Shown here in pieces: positions 25,869-34,859 of a DNA stretch of 57,753 nt. Position 1 is the stretch's first letter. The number at the start of each line of letters is the position of its first letter. The stretch covers positions 1 to 57,753 of the forward strand of contig NZ_AJMM01000001.1 in NCBI RefSeq assembly GCF_000259505.1, written 5' to 3'. The notes under the pieces were generated by a model, which saw nothing but the letters and a program-made list of their open reading frames with translations, ran no database searches and was not told the origin of the DNA. Made by a program: the position numbers and the translations under genes. The stretch is from Streptococcus sp. SK643. GTDB taxonomy: Bacteria > Bacillota > Bacilli > Lactobacillales > Streptococcaceae.

Positions 25869-26588
25869 TTGAAAGAACAACTTAAAAGTGAGTATCTCAA
25901 GTTTATGATGAATCCTTGGCACTGGTTGATTATAGGTGCTCTATTACTGTGTGTTCCAGCGTTAGTTATTTTTTTAAATAATAAGCCAGACCAGTTGACT
26001 CTACAGTTTGTTTTGGAACAGCTACTGCAAAGTCTCTATTTAGGACAGGCAGGTTTCGTTAGTCTAGCGGTTCTATTTATAGGTCAAGAATTTACAGGTT
26101 TTAGCCTTCGTACCAGTTTTCTTACATGTCCAAATCGTTTGAAATTTATAATCTGTAAACTAGCTATTGTATTATGTATGGAAATTGTATTATTGGTTGC
26201 TGTAATATCATTATGCATACTAATCGCGCAAGGATACTACAATATCAATCTTTTGAGTAATATTAAACATGTTCTAACAATTCTATTTCCAGCTTGTATT
26301 TCTATTCTAACCTTCTCTCTTTTAAGTGGTATTTTTGTATTTATTTCCCAGTCTTTTATCTTAATTTTGGGAATAAGTTTATCCCTTTTATTGGGGTTGG
26401 GGCAAATGTTATTACAATTCAGTTCTTTTTTTAGAAATTTACCATTACTGGCTAGTATGAATTGTTTTTATACCTATCCATTGTCTCTTTATTATCCAGT
26501 GTGGCAAGGCTTAGGGATACAAATAGTTTGGTTATTAATTGTTTTTCTATTTGCTACATTGATACTTATAGGAAAAAATTTACGCTAA
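25869..26588 (+). CDS. ABC-2 type permease, subunit 2
   Basis: A 239-residue membrane protein with about six hydrophobic helices. The start decision is unusual: a GTG at 25860 is open in frame but lies right against the GGAGGAGG at 25853-25860, whereas the TTG at 25869 has proper spacing and follows the stop of subunit 1 by one nt. I choose the TTG. It ends in a terminator, so the ABC genes form a three-gene operon separate from the regulator genes. Confidence 0.78.
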   Translation: MKEQLKSEYLKFMMNPWHWLIIGALLLCVPALVIFLNNKPDQLTLQFVLEQLLQSLYLGQAGFVSLAVLFIGQEFTGFSLRTSFLTCPNRLKFIICKLAIVLCMEIVLLVAVISLCILIAQGYYNINLLSNIKHVLTILFPACISILTFSLLSGIFVFISQSFILILGISLSLLLGLGQMLLQFSSFFRNLPLLASMNCFYTYPLSLYYPVWQGLGIQIVWLLIVFLFATLILIGKNLR

Positions 26589-26613
26589 AGACAGGGGATA
26601 TCCTGTCTTTTTC
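26587..26613 (+). terminator. Terminator of ABC operon
   Basis: AAAGACAGG pairs with CCTGTCTTT around a 6-nt loop, followed by TTTCTC. The stem overlaps the stop codon. Confidence 0.8.
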
Positions 26614-26621
26614 TCAGTTAG

Positions 26622-26630
26622 TGCTATAAT
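26622..26630 (+). promoter_or_regulatory. Extended -10 promoter of the two-component genes
   Basis: TGCTATAAT, 19 nt before the regulator start, with an AGGAGG ribosome site at 26638. Confidence 0.65.
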
Positions 26631-26649
26631 ATATTCAGGAGGGTGAGTT

Positions 26650-27336
26650 ATGGCTTATAAAATTTTGGTTGTAGATGATGATCTTGCTATTCTTCGCCTA
26701 ATAAAAAAAGTACTAGAATATGAAAAATATGAAGTAGTCATACGAAATAAGATAGAAGAGATTGATCTTTGTGATTTTACAGGCTTTGACTTGATTCTAT
26801 TAGATATTATGATGCCTATTAGTGGTTTAGAAATCTGTCAGATGATTCGCGAGCAGATAACTGTTCCTATCTGTTTTATAACTGCCAAGGATATGGATGA
26901 AGATTTAGTAGCTGGAATCAATGCAGGTGCTGATGATTATATTATGAAGCCCTTTAGTATGCAAGAACTTTTAGCACGTGTTAAAATGCACTTGCGTCGT
27001 GAAGAACGGACTAAAGGAAATGTTCATCAAATAAAGATTGGGAAACTTATACTATATACGGATAGTAAGGAACTATTTGTAAACGATGATAAGATTGCCT
27101 TGACAAGGAGGGAATTTGACATAGTGAATCTTTTGGCAAGCAACCCAAGTAGAATATACTCTATAGAGGAAATTTATAATTATCTATATCCACAAAGTTC
27201 AGAAGCGCTTTTACGTTCGGTTTCAGAGTACATTTATCAAATTCGTCAAAAGCTGAAACCTTATCAATTAAATCCAATTAAAACCTTGTACGGTGGAGGA
27301 TATCAATGGGTAGAATCAAAAGTTTTAGACAATTAA
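26650..27336 (+). CDS. OmpR-family response regulator
   Basis: A 228-residue DNA-binding regulator. The receiver domain (1-120) has acidic residues in VVDDD, the phospho-acceptor D52 in LLLDIMMP, and the conserved Lys in IMKPFS (about 99). The C-terminal winged helix (about 130-225) has LTRREFDIVNLL and TLYGGGYQW. It probably controls the adjacent ABC operon in response to the partner kinase, as in BceR- or LanR-type systems; that role is inferred from position. The kinase start lies inside the last 31 nt. Confidence 0.93.
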   Translation: MAYKILVVDDDLAILRLIKKVLEYEKYEVVIRNKIEEIDLCDFTGFDLILLDIMMPISGLEICQMIREQITVPICFITAKDMDEDLVAGINAGADDYIMKPFSMQELLARVKMHLRREERTKGNVHQIKIGKLILYTDSKELFVNDDKIALTRREFDIVNLLASNPSRIYSIEEIYNYLYPQSSEALLRSVSEYIYQIRQKLKPYQLNPIKTLYGGGYQWVESKVLDN

Positions 27337-28394
27337 TTCGAGAAACCTGTTGGAGAATTATTTGGCAGTTTAGTCTTGGCTTACTAATGGCCTATCTTAT
27401 TCCCTTAGCTTCAGTATCTATACAAATAAATGAAGACGGGGAACCTCTAAAAAATAGTGGTGTTCTATCAATCTTTTTTAATGTGTCATCATGGATATAT
27501 ATTTGTGTTTTATTGATTGTTCTAATAAGTTATCACATTGGAAAATTGTTGAAAAAACTGAGTTATGAAATGACTTTGATTTATGAAAATAGTATGTGGT
27601 TGGAGAGGGAACGTACAGAAAGTTTAACGGTTAAAGAATTTCGTGAGACAGGAAATCGGATTATTGTGATGCAAGATAGAATTCGACAATTAATAGTTGA
27701 TGAGAAACAGCAGAAAGAAGATTTGATGTTTCAGGTTTCAGCAGCTTCTCATGATTTAAAAACTCCCTTAACCATTATTAGGGGAAATGTGGAATTTTTG
27801 CAGGCGATAACTGAAAACGACCAATCTCAAGAATGCTTAGCAGATATAGAAAGAGCTAGTCAACAGTTACTAGATTATTTCAATCAATTGATTCACTATT
27901 CTAAAACCTATTATGATGATGAGACAGGTTGGACGGAATATTCCTCTTCAGATTTTATCAATGAATTAGAGAAAGAAGTCTCTTTTTTGATAAAAAATCA
28001 GATGAAGTTTTCTTTTGAACAAAATGTGAAAGGAACTGAAAACTATTATATAAATCCATCTCTTCTGATTCGTGCCATACAAAATATTTTAACAAATGCT
28101 TTGGAGTATGCAGATAAACAGAATCCTAAAATTAACATTAGGGTAGAGCAAGAAGCGAAAGAATTGAAAATAGGTATATGGAATAATGGCTCTGAATTTC
28201 CAGAGGAAGTTTTAACTAATTTTGGGAAGCTCTTTTATCGTATGGATAAAGCTAGATCGGTTAAAGAGCAACATTATGGTATTGGACTTAGTTTTGTATG
28301 TAGAGTTGCAAAACTACACAAAGGCCGAGTTGAGCTTAGAAATAGAGACGAGGGAGCAGAAGTTTTAATGATTGTGAATTGTATTAAATCATAG
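27306..28394 (+). CDS. Sensor histidine kinase
   Basis: A 362-residue membrane kinase. It has two N-terminal membrane helices (about 18-38 and 58-78) with a short external loop of about 20 residues, a HAMP-like linker, the phospho-acceptor H149 in ASHDLKTPLT, and an ATPase domain with N-box NILTNALEYA, then NNGSEFPEE and GIGLSFV. The layout resembles NisK/SpaK-type kinases, but the external loop is much shorter, closer to intramembrane-sensing kinases that work with an ABC transporter. Translation is coupled to the regulator. GGTGGAGG serves as ribosome site. Confidence 0.92.
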   Translation: MGRIKSFRQLIRETCWRIIWQFSLGLLMAYLIPLASVSIQINEDGEPLKNSGVLSIFFNVSSWIYICVLLIVLISYHIGKLLKKLSYEMTLIYENSMWLERERTESLTVKEFRETGNRIIVMQDRIRQLIVDEKQQKEDLMFQVSAASHDLKTPLTIIRGNVEFLQAITENDQSQECLADIERASQQLLDYFNQLIHYSKTYYDDETGWTEYSSSDFINELEKEVSFLIKNQMKFSFEQNVKGTENYYINPSLLIRAIQNILTNALEYADKQNPKINIRVEQEAKELKIGIWNNGSEFPEEVLTNFGKLFYRMDKARSVKEQHYGIGLSFVCRVAKLHKGRVELRNRDEGAEVLMIVNCIKS

Positions 28395-28490
28395 TGAGTT
28401 ACTTGTTAGTTTCTGATTGAATCGTTTTTATATGTGAGCTTTTAAACTATTTAACTTTTTCGATTAGTATAAGATGTAACGGTAGATAAT

Positions 28491-28548
28491 AAAACGAATG
28501 ATGATATCTAGTTGATGAAAACTATTTATCATTCATTCGTTTTTTTAA
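28491..28548. terminator. Bidirectional terminator between kinase gene and yidC
   Basis: AAAACGAATGA pairs with TCATTCGTTTT across a loop of about 30 nt, with T runs in both directions. Confidence 0.7.
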
Positions 28549-28568
28549 TTATTGTAATATACGTAGAT

Positions 28569-29504
28569 TTATCTCGAACGTTGTTTTCCAGCGTTGCGAT
28601 TTTTGTGTTTTTTCTTGCTTGTGATAGCAGTTGGTTGTTCAGGAGTAACGTCTTTTCGTCCACTTGGTGTAGAGAAAGCACTTGCTTTTGGTGGGTTCTT
28701 GGCTAATTCTTCACGTACTTTTTTGCGTAGTTTAGGACGAACGATATAGTTGACGATAAACTGTTGAAGAATCATCATGAAACCACCAACAACCCAGTAA
28801 AGTGTGACACTGGCTGGTGAGAAGAGGGAGAAGACGACGATCATGAGAGGACTCATGTAAATCATTTTCTTAAGTTGTTCACGTTGCATTTCATCTTCAA
28901 CGCCATGAAGAGAAAGGAGTGATTGAAGATAGTAGAGGATACCAGCAAAGGCGATCAGGATCATACTTGGTGAACCAAGCGGGATACCGAGGTAACTTGC
29001 TTGAGCAACACCTTCAGTGTGTTGCGCAGCGAAGAAGATTGCAGAGAAGAAAGGCATTTGAAGGAGGATAGGGAAGCATCCTACACCACCAAACATGCTA
29101 ATACCGTGCTCTTTTTGAGCGGCAAAGAGAGCTTGTTGGGCTTCGAGTTTTTCTTCTTGAGTTGTCGCTTCTTTGAGACGTGTTTGGTGTGGTTCAAGTA
29201 CGTGCTTGAGGGCGTTCATCTTTTCAGAGTGAAGCGTTGCCTTCCATGATTGGTAAATACCAAGTGGCAAGATGATCAAGCGCACGATAATGGTTACGAT
29301 AATGATAGCGACACCGAAGCCTAGCCCTTTATCAGTAGCGAAGTACTTGATAGCTTCTCCCATCGGGGCACCCAAGAAATCCCAAACGGGACCAATTGGC
29401 TTACCTGTTGCTTTATCAATCTGAACGCAACCAGTCAAGACAAGTAACATAGCCACTCCCATAGCTGAGAGGGCAAAACGTTTAATAGTTTTCAATGTGT
29501 TCAT
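28569..29504 (-). CDS. yidC: Membrane protein insertase YidC (YidC2-like)
   Basis: Inserts and folds membrane proteins, alone or with Sec/SRP. It is a 311-residue lipoprotein: signal peptide with lipobox LTGC (C26), then five hydrophobic helices of the YidC/OxaA core, with the conserved hydrophilic-groove region (IIVRLIILPLGIYQ). The C-terminal 55 residues are long and basic (KSKKKHKN-like), which in streptococci marks the YidC2 paralogue that aids ribosome-linked insertion. It is read opposite to its neighbours, with acylphosphatase 69 nt upstream. Confidence 0.95.
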   Translation of the reverse strand: MNTLKTIKRFALSAMGVAMLLVLTGCVQIDKATGKPIGPVWDFLGAPMGEAIKYFATDKGLGFGVAIIIVTIIVRLIILPLGIYQSWKATLHSEKMNALKHVLEPHQTRLKEATTQEEKLEAQQALFAAQKEHGISMFGGVGCFPILLQMPFFSAIFFAAQHTEGVAQASYLGIPLGSPSMILIAFAGILYYLQSLLSLHGVEDEMQREQLKKMIYMSPLMIVVFSLFSPASVTLYWVVGGFMMILQQFIVNYIVRPKLRKKVREELAKNPPKASAFSTPSGRKDVTPEQPTAITSKKKHKNRNAGKQRSR

Positions 29505-29573
29505 TCCTTCTTTTAAAAATAATACCTTTCTATTCTACTGTTTTTTTACAAAATATACAATAGTTCTATAGAC

Positions 29574-29852
29574 CTAATTTGAGACTTTGAAGTCAGGATA
29601 GGGAGAAAAGTTGCTTAATTTAACATCTAAGTAGCTGACTTTTGAAAAAGGTGTAGGTCCTTTTCGGATTTCTTGGATAAATTTAGCCATAATAGCAGAT
29701 GAATCTGCCTGTGCTAAGATTTCTACTGTACCGTCGTCGTTATTCCATACTCGACCTGTGATGCCACCAATTTCAAGTGCCAAGCTGTAAACACCCCAAC
29801 GAAAACCAACTCCCTGCACCCTACCTTGCGCAATCATTCTAACCTTTTGCAT
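29574..29852 (-). CDS. Acylphosphatase
   Basis: A 92-residue enzyme hydrolysing the carboxyl-phosphate bond of acyl phosphates. The N-terminal signature GRVQGVGFRWGVY holds the catalytic Arg, and the conserved Asn lies in GRVWNNDDGTVEILAQ. The ATG at 29852 follows AAGGAGA. It is divergent from the SpoU-type methylase; both promoters share the AT-rich TTATAATA between them. Confidence 0.95.
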   Translation of the reverse strand: MQKVRMIAQGRVQGVGFRWGVYSLALEIGGITGRVWNNDDGTVEILAQADSSAIMAKFIQEIRKGPTPFSKVSYLDVKLSNFSPYPDFKVSN

Positions 29853-29870
29853 ACCAATCTCCTTTGATTG

Positions 29871-29879
29871 TGTTATAAT
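29871..29879 (+). promoter_or_regulatory. Extended -10 promoter 6 nt before the methylase start codon
   Basis: TGTTATAAT (29871-29879); the ATG at 29886 falls where transcription should begin. A leaderless mRNA is predicted. Confidence 0.6.
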
Positions 29880-29885
29880 ATTTCT

Positions 29886-30626
29886 ATGACTATTATAACT
29901 TCAAAAGCAAATTCTGTGGTAAAAAACGCCAAAAAATTACATCAAAAAAAATACCGCAAGACAGCCTATTTGATTGAAGGCTGGCACTTGTTTGAAGAAG
30001 CTGTCCAAGCTGGAGTGACGATTGAGAGGATCTTTGCCCTAGAAAGTTATCGAGATCAGTTAGCCTCGTTTCCGCAAACTGTCTGGGTGTCAGAGGATAT
30101 TTTGCTAGATTTGGCAGATTCTCAGACTCCACAGGGAATTGTCGCCGTTGTTGAAAAAGAAGAAGGCGGACAGTTCGATTTTAAGGGAGGCAAGTTTCTA
30201 TTTTTAGAGGATGTCCAAGATCCTGGTAATGTGGGAACCATGATTCGGACTGCGGATGCGGCCGGTTTTACAGGAGTGATTGTCTCAGACAAGTCAGCTG
30301 ATATCTATAGTCTTAAAACTCTCCGATCTATGCAGGGCAGCCATTTTCATTTGCCGATTTATCGGATGAACTCTCAAACTTTGCTTAATAAAGCTAAAGA
30401 AGTGGAGCTTCAAGTACTAGCAACAACCCTATCTAAAGATTCTGTTGACTACAGAGAAATGCCTCCTATAGAAAATTTTGTACTAGTCATGGGGAATGAA
30501 GGTCAAGGAATTAGTCGCCTTATGACTGAAAGTGCAGATAAACTAGTTCATATCAGCATGAAGGGACAGGCAGAGAGTCTAAATGTTGCAGTCGCAGCGG
30601 GTATTCTCATCTTCCATTTAAGTTAA
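29886..30626 (+). CDS. SpoU/TrmH-family RNA 2'-O-methyltransferase
   Basis: SAM-dependent rRNA or tRNA ribose methylase with a SPOUT knot, 246 residues. The N-terminal substrate domain starts MTIITSKANSVVKNAKKL. The knot motifs are LEDVQDPGNVGTMIRTADAAG (about 109-129), VMGNEGQGIS and SLNVAVAAGI at the end. The ATG at 29886 gives the conserved start; an upstream in-frame TTG at 29868 lies before the -10 box. No ribosome site is present, in keeping with leaderless translation. The exact RNA target is unknown. Confidence 0.93.
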   Translation: MTIITSKANSVVKNAKKLHQKKYRKTAYLIEGWHLFEEAVQAGVTIERIFALESYRDQLASFPQTVWVSEDILLDLADSQTPQGIVAVVEKEEGGQFDFKGGKFLFLEDVQDPGNVGTMIRTADAAGFTGVIVSDKSADIYSLKTLRSMQGSHFHLPIYRMNSQTLLNKAKEVELQVLATTLSKDSVDYREMPPIENFVLVMGNEGQGISRLMTESADKLVHISMKGQAESLNVAVAAGILIFHLS

Positions 30627-30639
30627 TTTTAACCTTATT

Positions 30640-30648
30640 TGTTATAAT
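30640..30648 (+). promoter_or_regulatory. Extended -10 promoter of the BI-1 family gene
   Basis: TGTTATAAT, 33 nt before the start codon; the leader includes AAAGGAG. Confidence 0.6.
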
Positions 30649-30681
30649 CAATGGAAAGCTTCAAAGACAAAGGAGAAAAAT

Positions 30682-31365
30682 ATGAATCATACTATTATTC
30701 ATGACCGCGCAGGTCTCAATCAATTTTACGCTAAGGTTTATGCCTTTGTTGGTCTGGGGATCGGACTATCCGCTTTAGTATCAGGCCTTATGTTGACGAT
30801 CTTTCAATCTCAGTTGGTTTACTTTTTGATGCAGGGGCGTCTCTGGTTGACCATTGCTACTTTTGCAGAGCTAGCTCTGGTCTTTGTTGCCAGCAGTATG
30901 GCTTCAAAGAATAGTCCAGCGGCTCTTCCAGTATTTTTACTTTACTCAGTATTAAACGGATTTACCCTCAGTTTTGTGGTGGCCTTCTATACTCCAGGAA
31001 CAGTTTTATCCGCCTTTGTATCGAGCGCCCTTCTCTTTGTTGTCATGGCGGCAGTTGGTATGTTCACTAAGAAAGATTTGAGTGGGGTTGGTCGTGCTAT
31101 GATGGCAGCTCTTATCGGTTTGATTATTGCAATGGTGGTCAATGTTTTCTTGGCTAGCGGTTTCTTTGATTATATGATTAGCGTAGCTATGGTTTTAGTT
31201 TTCTCTGGCTTGATTGCTTGGGACAACCAAAGAATTCGCTATGCCTATGAACAATCACAGGGTCGTGTATCAACAGGTTGGGTAGTTTCAGCAGCTCTCA
31301 GTATCTATCTTGATTTTATTAATCTTTTCCTAAGTATTTTACGGATCTTCGGTCGAAATGATTAG
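30682..31365 (+). CDS. Bax inhibitor-1 (BI-1/YccA) family membrane protein
   Basis: A 227-residue integral membrane protein with seven hydrophobic helices, typical of the UPF0005/BI-1 family. Some bacterial members are pH-sensitive calcium leak channels; others bind the FtsH protease. The family signature near the C-terminus (SIYLDFINLFLSILRIFG) is clear. The ATG follows AAGGAG. It is transcribed alone between its promoter and a terminator. The physiological role in streptococci is not settled. Confidence 0.9.
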   Translation: MNHTIIHDRAGLNQFYAKVYAFVGLGIGLSALVSGLMLTIFQSQLVYFLMQGRLWLTIATFAELALVFVASSMASKNSPAALPVFLLYSVLNGFTLSFVVAFYTPGTVLSAFVSSALLFVVMAAVGMFTKKDLSGVGRAMMAALIGLIIAMVVNVFLASGFFDYMISVAMVLVFSGLIAWDNQRIRYAYEQSQGRVSTGWVVSAALSIYLDFINLFLSILRIFGRND

Positions 31366-31375
31366 AAGGTCTATG

Positions 31376-31407
31376 AAATCAGTGTTTTGAGCGACACTGA
31401 TTTTTTT
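31376..31407 (+). terminator. Terminator of BI-1 family gene
   Basis: AAATCAGTGT pairs with ACACTGATTT, followed by T residues. Confidence 0.9.
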
Positions 31408-31475
31408 AAAATTTCTCTTTTCTTTTCTCGAAAATAGGTGTATAATGCTTTTAATTAATTTTTGAGGAGTAGTTT

Positions 31476-32468
31476 ATGAAGAAAAGTTTTATCCATCAAC
31501 AAGAAGAAATTTCTTTTGTCAAAAACACTTTTACCCAGTATTTGAAAGATAAGTTAGAAGTTGTCGAAGTTCAAGGTCCTATCTTGAGCAGGGTCGGCGA
31601 CGGGATGCAGGATAATTTATCAGGTGTTGAGAATGCCGTATCGGTCAAGGTTCTTCAAATCCCTGATGCTACTTATGAAGTGGTGCACTCACTTGCTAAA
31701 TGGAAACGTCATACTTTGGCCCGTTTTGGTTTCGGTGAGGGAGAAGGTCTTTTTGTCCACATGAAGGCCCTTCGTCCAGATGAAGATTCCTTAGATGCAA
31801 CCCACTCTGTTTATGTTGACCAGTGGGACTGGGAGAAGGTTATCCCAAATGGTAAACGTAATATCGCTTATCTAAAAGAAACAGTTGAGAAGATTTATAA
31901 GGCCATTCGTTTGACAGAACTAGCTGTTGAAGCTCGCTATGACATCGAGTCTATCTTGCCAAAACAAATCACTTTTATCCATACAGAAGAGTTGGTAGAA
32001 CGCTACCCAGATTTGACACCGAAAGAACGTGAAAATGCTATCTGTAAAGAATTTGGAGCAGTCTTCTTGATTGGTATCGGTGGGGAATTGTCAGACGGTA
32101 AACCGCATGATGGCCGTGCTCCGGACTATGATGACTGGACTAGTGAGTCTGAGAATGGCTACAAGGGTCTAAATGGAGATATTCTTGTTTGGAACGAATC
32201 ATTAGGTGGAGCATTTGAATTGTCTTCTATGGGGATTCGTGTAGACGAGGATACTTTGCGTCGTCAGGTTGCAATCACAGGTGATGAAGACCGCTTGGAA
32301 TTGGAATGGCACAAATCCTTATTGAACGGTCTATTCCCACTAACGATCGGTGGAGGGATCGGACAATCTCGTATGGCTATGTTTCTTCTTCGTAAGAAAC
32401 ACATCGGAGAAGTTCAAACTAGTGTTTGGCCTCAAGAAGTCCGTGATACTTACGAAAATATCTTGTAG
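31476..32468 (+). CDS. asnA: Aspartate--ammonia ligase (AsnA)
   Basis: ATP-dependent, ammonia-using asparagine synthetase with a class-II tRNA synthetase-like fold, 330 residues (the usual length). Clear family stretches are the N-terminal [47 protein letters not shown] and the C-terminal [13 protein letters not shown]. The ATG follows GAGGAG, and a TATAAT lies at 31441-31446. No T-box leader is present; the 5' region is under 40 nt. A terminator follows. Confidence 0.97.
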   Translation: MKKSFIHQQEEISFVKNTFTQYLKDKLEVVEVQGPILSRVGDGMQDNLSGVENAVSVKVLQIPDATYEVVHSLAKWKRHTLARFGFGEGEGLFVHMKALRPDEDSLDATHSVYVDQWDWEKVIPNGKRNIAYLKETVEKIYKAIRLTELAVEARYDIESILPKQITFIHTEELVERYPDLTPKERENAICKEFGAVFLIGIGGELSDGKPHDGRAPDYDDWTSESENGYKGLNGDILVWNESLGGAFELSSMGIRVDEDTLRRQVAITGDEDRLELEWHKSLLNGLFPLTIGGGIGQSRMAMFLLRKKHIGEVQTSVWPQEVRDTYENIL

Positions 32469-32494
32469 AAAATCGAACCGTAAGGTTCGGTTTT
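32469..32494 (+). terminator. Terminator of asnA
   Basis: CGAACC pairs with GGTTCG around GTAA, flanked by A and T runs. Confidence 0.85.
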
Positions 32495-32516
32495 CTTTCT
32501 CTTTTTGCCTATTATT

Positions 32517-32525
32517 TGGTATAAT
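32517..32525 (+). promoter_or_regulatory. Extended -10 promoter 7 nt before rsmD start
   Basis: TGGTATAAT (32517-32525); the ATG at 32533 lies at the expected transcription start. A leaderless mRNA is predicted. Confidence 0.6.
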
Positions 32526-32532
32526 AAACGGT

Positions 32533-33072
32533 ATGAAAATTGTATCAGGAATCTATGGAGGGCGACCTCTCAAAACGTTAGAAGGAAAGACAACTAGACC
32601 GACATCAGATAAGGTTAGAGGAGCTATTTTTAACATGATTGGTCCCTATTTTGAAGGGGGACGTGTTTTGGATCTCTATGCAGGTAGCGGAGGACTATCT
32701 ATAGAAGCAGTATCGCGTGGCATGTCCAGTGCAGTTTTAGTGGAGAGAGACAGAAAAGCCCAAGCAGTTGTAGCTGAAAATATTCAGATGACCAAGGAAG
32801 TTGGAAAATTTCAACTCCTCAAGATAGATGCAGAAAGGGCATTGGAACAGGTATCTGGGGAATTTGACCTCATTTTCTTAGACCCTCCTTATGCCAAGGA
32901 ACAAATCGTAGCAGATATTGAAAAAATGGCTGAAAGAGAGCTTTTTGCGGAAAATGTCATGGTGGTATGTGAGACAGATAAATCTGTAGAACTTCCAGAA
33001 GAAATTGCTTGCCTTGGAATCTGGAAGGAAAAAATTTATGGAATTAGTAAGGTGACAGTTTATGTCAGATAA
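32533..33072 (+). CDS. rsmD: 16S rRNA (guanine966-N2)-methyltransferase RsmD
   Basis: Methylates G966 of 16S rRNA. It has 179 residues with the family start [18 protein letters not shown] and [14 protein letters not shown], the SAM loop [14 protein letters not shown] (about 46-59) and the catalytic DPPY (about 117-120). An upstream open frame from 32350 covers the asnA end and is not used. No ribosome site precedes the ATG. It overlaps coaD by 11 nt, and coaD overlaps the SepM-like gene by 17 nt, so the three form a coupled operon. Confidence 0.95.
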   Translation: MKIVSGIYGGRPLKTLEGKTTRPTSDKVRGAIFNMIGPYFEGGRVLDLYAGSGGLSIEAVSRGMSSAVLVERDRKAQAVVAENIQMTKEVGKFQLLKIDAERALEQVSGEFDLIFLDPPYAKEQIVADIEKMAERELFAENVMVVCETDKSVELPEEIACLGIWKEKIYGISKVTVYVR

Positions 33073-33550
33073 AATCGGTTTATTTACAGGTTCATTTGAT
33101 CCAATGACAAATGGACACTTGGATATCATTGAGCGAGCTAGCAAGCTTTTTGAGAAGCTTTATGTTGGTATTTTTTATAATCCTCACAAAGAAGGATTTC
33201 TAACACTTGAAAGCCGTAAAAGAGGATTAGTGAATGCTCTAAATCATTTGGAAAATGTAGATGTTGTGCTTTCTCATGATGAATTAGTAGTTGATGTCGC
33301 AAAGCAATTAGGTGCTACTGTTTTAGTCAGAGGTTTGAGAAATGCGACGGACCTTGAATATGAAGCGAGCTTTGATTATTACAATCATCAGTTGTCTCCT
33401 GAAATAGAGACTATTTATTTACGTAGTAGACAAGAACATCTCTATATCAGCTCTTCAGCTGTTCGAGAACTTTTGAAATTTGGTCAGGATCTTGCTCCGT
33501 ATGTTCCTAATAGTATTTTGGAGGAAATAAGAAATGAAAAAAAATACTAG
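33062..33550 (+). CDS. coaD: Phosphopantetheine adenylyltransferase
   Basis: Catalyses the fourth step of coenzyme A synthesis, adenylating 4'-phosphopantetheine. It has 162 residues with the nucleotidyltransferase signature [14 protein letters not shown] (about 9-22), [13 protein letters not shown] (about 89-101) and ISSSAVREL (about 129-137). rsmD-coaD is a conserved pair in Firmicutes. The start lies inside the last codons of rsmD. Confidence 0.97.
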   Translation: MSDKIGLFTGSFDPMTNGHLDIIERASKLFEKLYVGIFYNPHKEGFLTLESRKRGLVNALNHLENVDVVLSHDELVVDVAKQLGATVLVRGLRNATDLEYEASFDYYNHQLSPEIETIYLRSRQEHLYISSSAVRELLKFGQDLAPYVPNSILEEIRNEKKY

Positions 33551-34571
33551 ATGGCCCTTATATGTCATTCTTACCCTAATAGTTACATTCTTGGCCTTTG
33601 TAGTGCCATTACCCTACTATATAGAAGTTCCAGGTGGCTCTGAAGATATTCGTCAAGTATTAAAAGTCAATGACACAGAAGATAAGGAAGCAGGAGCCTA
33701 TCATTATGTTACTGTTGGTGTCCAGCATGCTACTTTAGCTCATATTATCTATGCTTGGTTAACACCTTTTACAGATATTCGTAGTGCTCAAGAAACCACT
33801 GGTGGGTCTTCTGATGTTGAATTTATGCGGATCAATCAATTCTACATGCAAACATCACAAAACATGGCCAAGTATCAAGGTCTTAAGACAGCTGGGAAAG
33901 AAATTGAACTCAAGTATCTTGGTGTCTATGTTCTTACTGTGACGGATAATTCAACCTTTAAAGGTATTTTAAATATCTCTGATACGGTCACAGCAGTCAA
34001 TGATAAAACATTTGATAGTTCCAAAGATTTAATTGATTACGTTAATTCACAAAAGCTAGGTGATACGGTTAAGGTGACCTATGAAGAAGATGGGCAAACC
34101 AAGTCTGCTGAAGGAAAAATTATCACCTTAGAGAATGGTAAGAACGGGATTGGTATTGGCTTGATTGACCGTACAGAAGTGACTAGCAATGTTCCGATTC
34201 GATTTTCAACAGCTGGAATTGGGGGGCCAAGTGCTGGTCTTATGTTTAGTCTTGCCATTTACACCCAGATAGCTGATCCAGCTCTTCGTCATGGACGTAT
34301 TGTAGCAGGGACAGGAACTATTGACCGTGATGGCAATGTGGGTGACATTGGAGGAGTTGACAAGAAAGTTGTAGCTTCAGCTAGACAAGGGGCTTCAGTT
34401 TTCTTTGCTCCGGATAATCCAGTTTCTGAAGAGGAGAAAAAAGCTCATTCTGATGCAAAAAACAATTACCAAACGGCCCTAGAAGCTGCTAAAGAAATCA
34501 AGACAGAAATGAAAATTGTCCCTGTTAAAACCTTGCAAGATGCCATTGATTACTTGAAAAACAATCCCTAG
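33534..34571 (+). CDS. SepM-like PDZ/Lon-type membrane protease
   Basis: Membrane-anchored serine protease with one N-terminal helix (about 7-27), a PDZ domain (about 120-205; [15 protein letters not shown]) and a Lon-type C-terminal domain with the catalytic Ser in GGPSAGL (S233) and Lys in GVDKKVVA (K277 or K278). It has 345 residues. In Streptococcus mutans the related SepM trims the competence peptide CSP outside the cell. The substrate here is unknown, but the gene lies 3 kb from the DNA-uptake nuclease endA. The start overlaps coaD. Confidence 0.88.
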   Translation: MKKNTRWPLYVILTLIVTFLAFVVPLPYYIEVPGGSEDIRQVLKVNDTEDKEAGAYHYVTVGVQHATLAHIIYAWLTPFTDIRSAQETTGGSSDVEFMRINQFYMQTSQNMAKYQGLKTAGKEIELKYLGVYVLTVTDNSTFKGILNISDTVTAVNDKTFDSSKDLIDYVNSQKLGDTVKVTYEEDGQTKSAEGKIITLENGKNGIGIGLIDRTEVTSNVPIRFSTAGIGGPSAGLMFSLAIYTQIADPALRHGRIVAGTGTIDRDGNVGDIGGVDKKVVASARQGASVFFAPDNPVSEEEKKAHSDAKNNYQTALEAAKEIKTEMKIVPVKTLQDAIDYLKNNP

Positions 34572-34613
34572 TTTAAGGTGAGAGTTTCCAAACTAGCGAA
34601 GAAGTGGAGAAGA

Positions 34614-34622
34614 TGGTATAAT
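34614..34622 (+). promoter_or_regulatory. Extended -10 promoter 6 nt before the DUF1146 start
   Basis: TGGTATAAT (34614-34622); the ATG at 34629 lies at the expected transcription start. A leaderless mRNA is predicted. Confidence 0.55.
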
Positions 34623-34628
34623 AGTCAA

Positions 34629-34859
34629 ATGGTTCAATTATTATTCACTCTAAGCAGTCACATGCTCTTTATTTATGTGAGTTTTTACCTTTTAAAGGAT
34701 CTTGTTAGATGGGAAAAGGTTTTAAAAGTGACAACTGAGAATACAGGAAAAGTTCGTTTACTAGTAGCCTTTTTCAGCATTGTAATGGGCTATATCTTGA
34801 GTTCTTTCTTTATCAGTTTATATCAGTTGTGGCAAGAAGCGTTTAGAGGGCTACTATGA
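34629..34859 (+). CDS. DUF1146 (YwzB-like) small membrane protein
   Basis: A 76-residue protein with two hydrophobic helices (about 5-22 and 42-65) joined by a charged loop with VRWEKVLK, matching the DUF1146/YwzB family found next to murA and the ATP-synthase genes of other Firmicutes. An in-frame GTG at 34578 would add 17 basic residues, but the ATG at 34629 gives the family length and lies right after a promoter. It has no ribosome site. Function unknown. Confidence 0.75.
   Translation: MVQLLFTLSSHMLFIYVSFYLLKDLVRWEKVLKVTTENTGKVRLLVAFFSIVMGYILSSFFISLYQLWQEAFRGLL

Noticed and set aside
31408..31475. T-box or other riboswitch before asnA
   Set aside because: The region from terminator to start is only about 68 nt and lacks T-box or specifier features.
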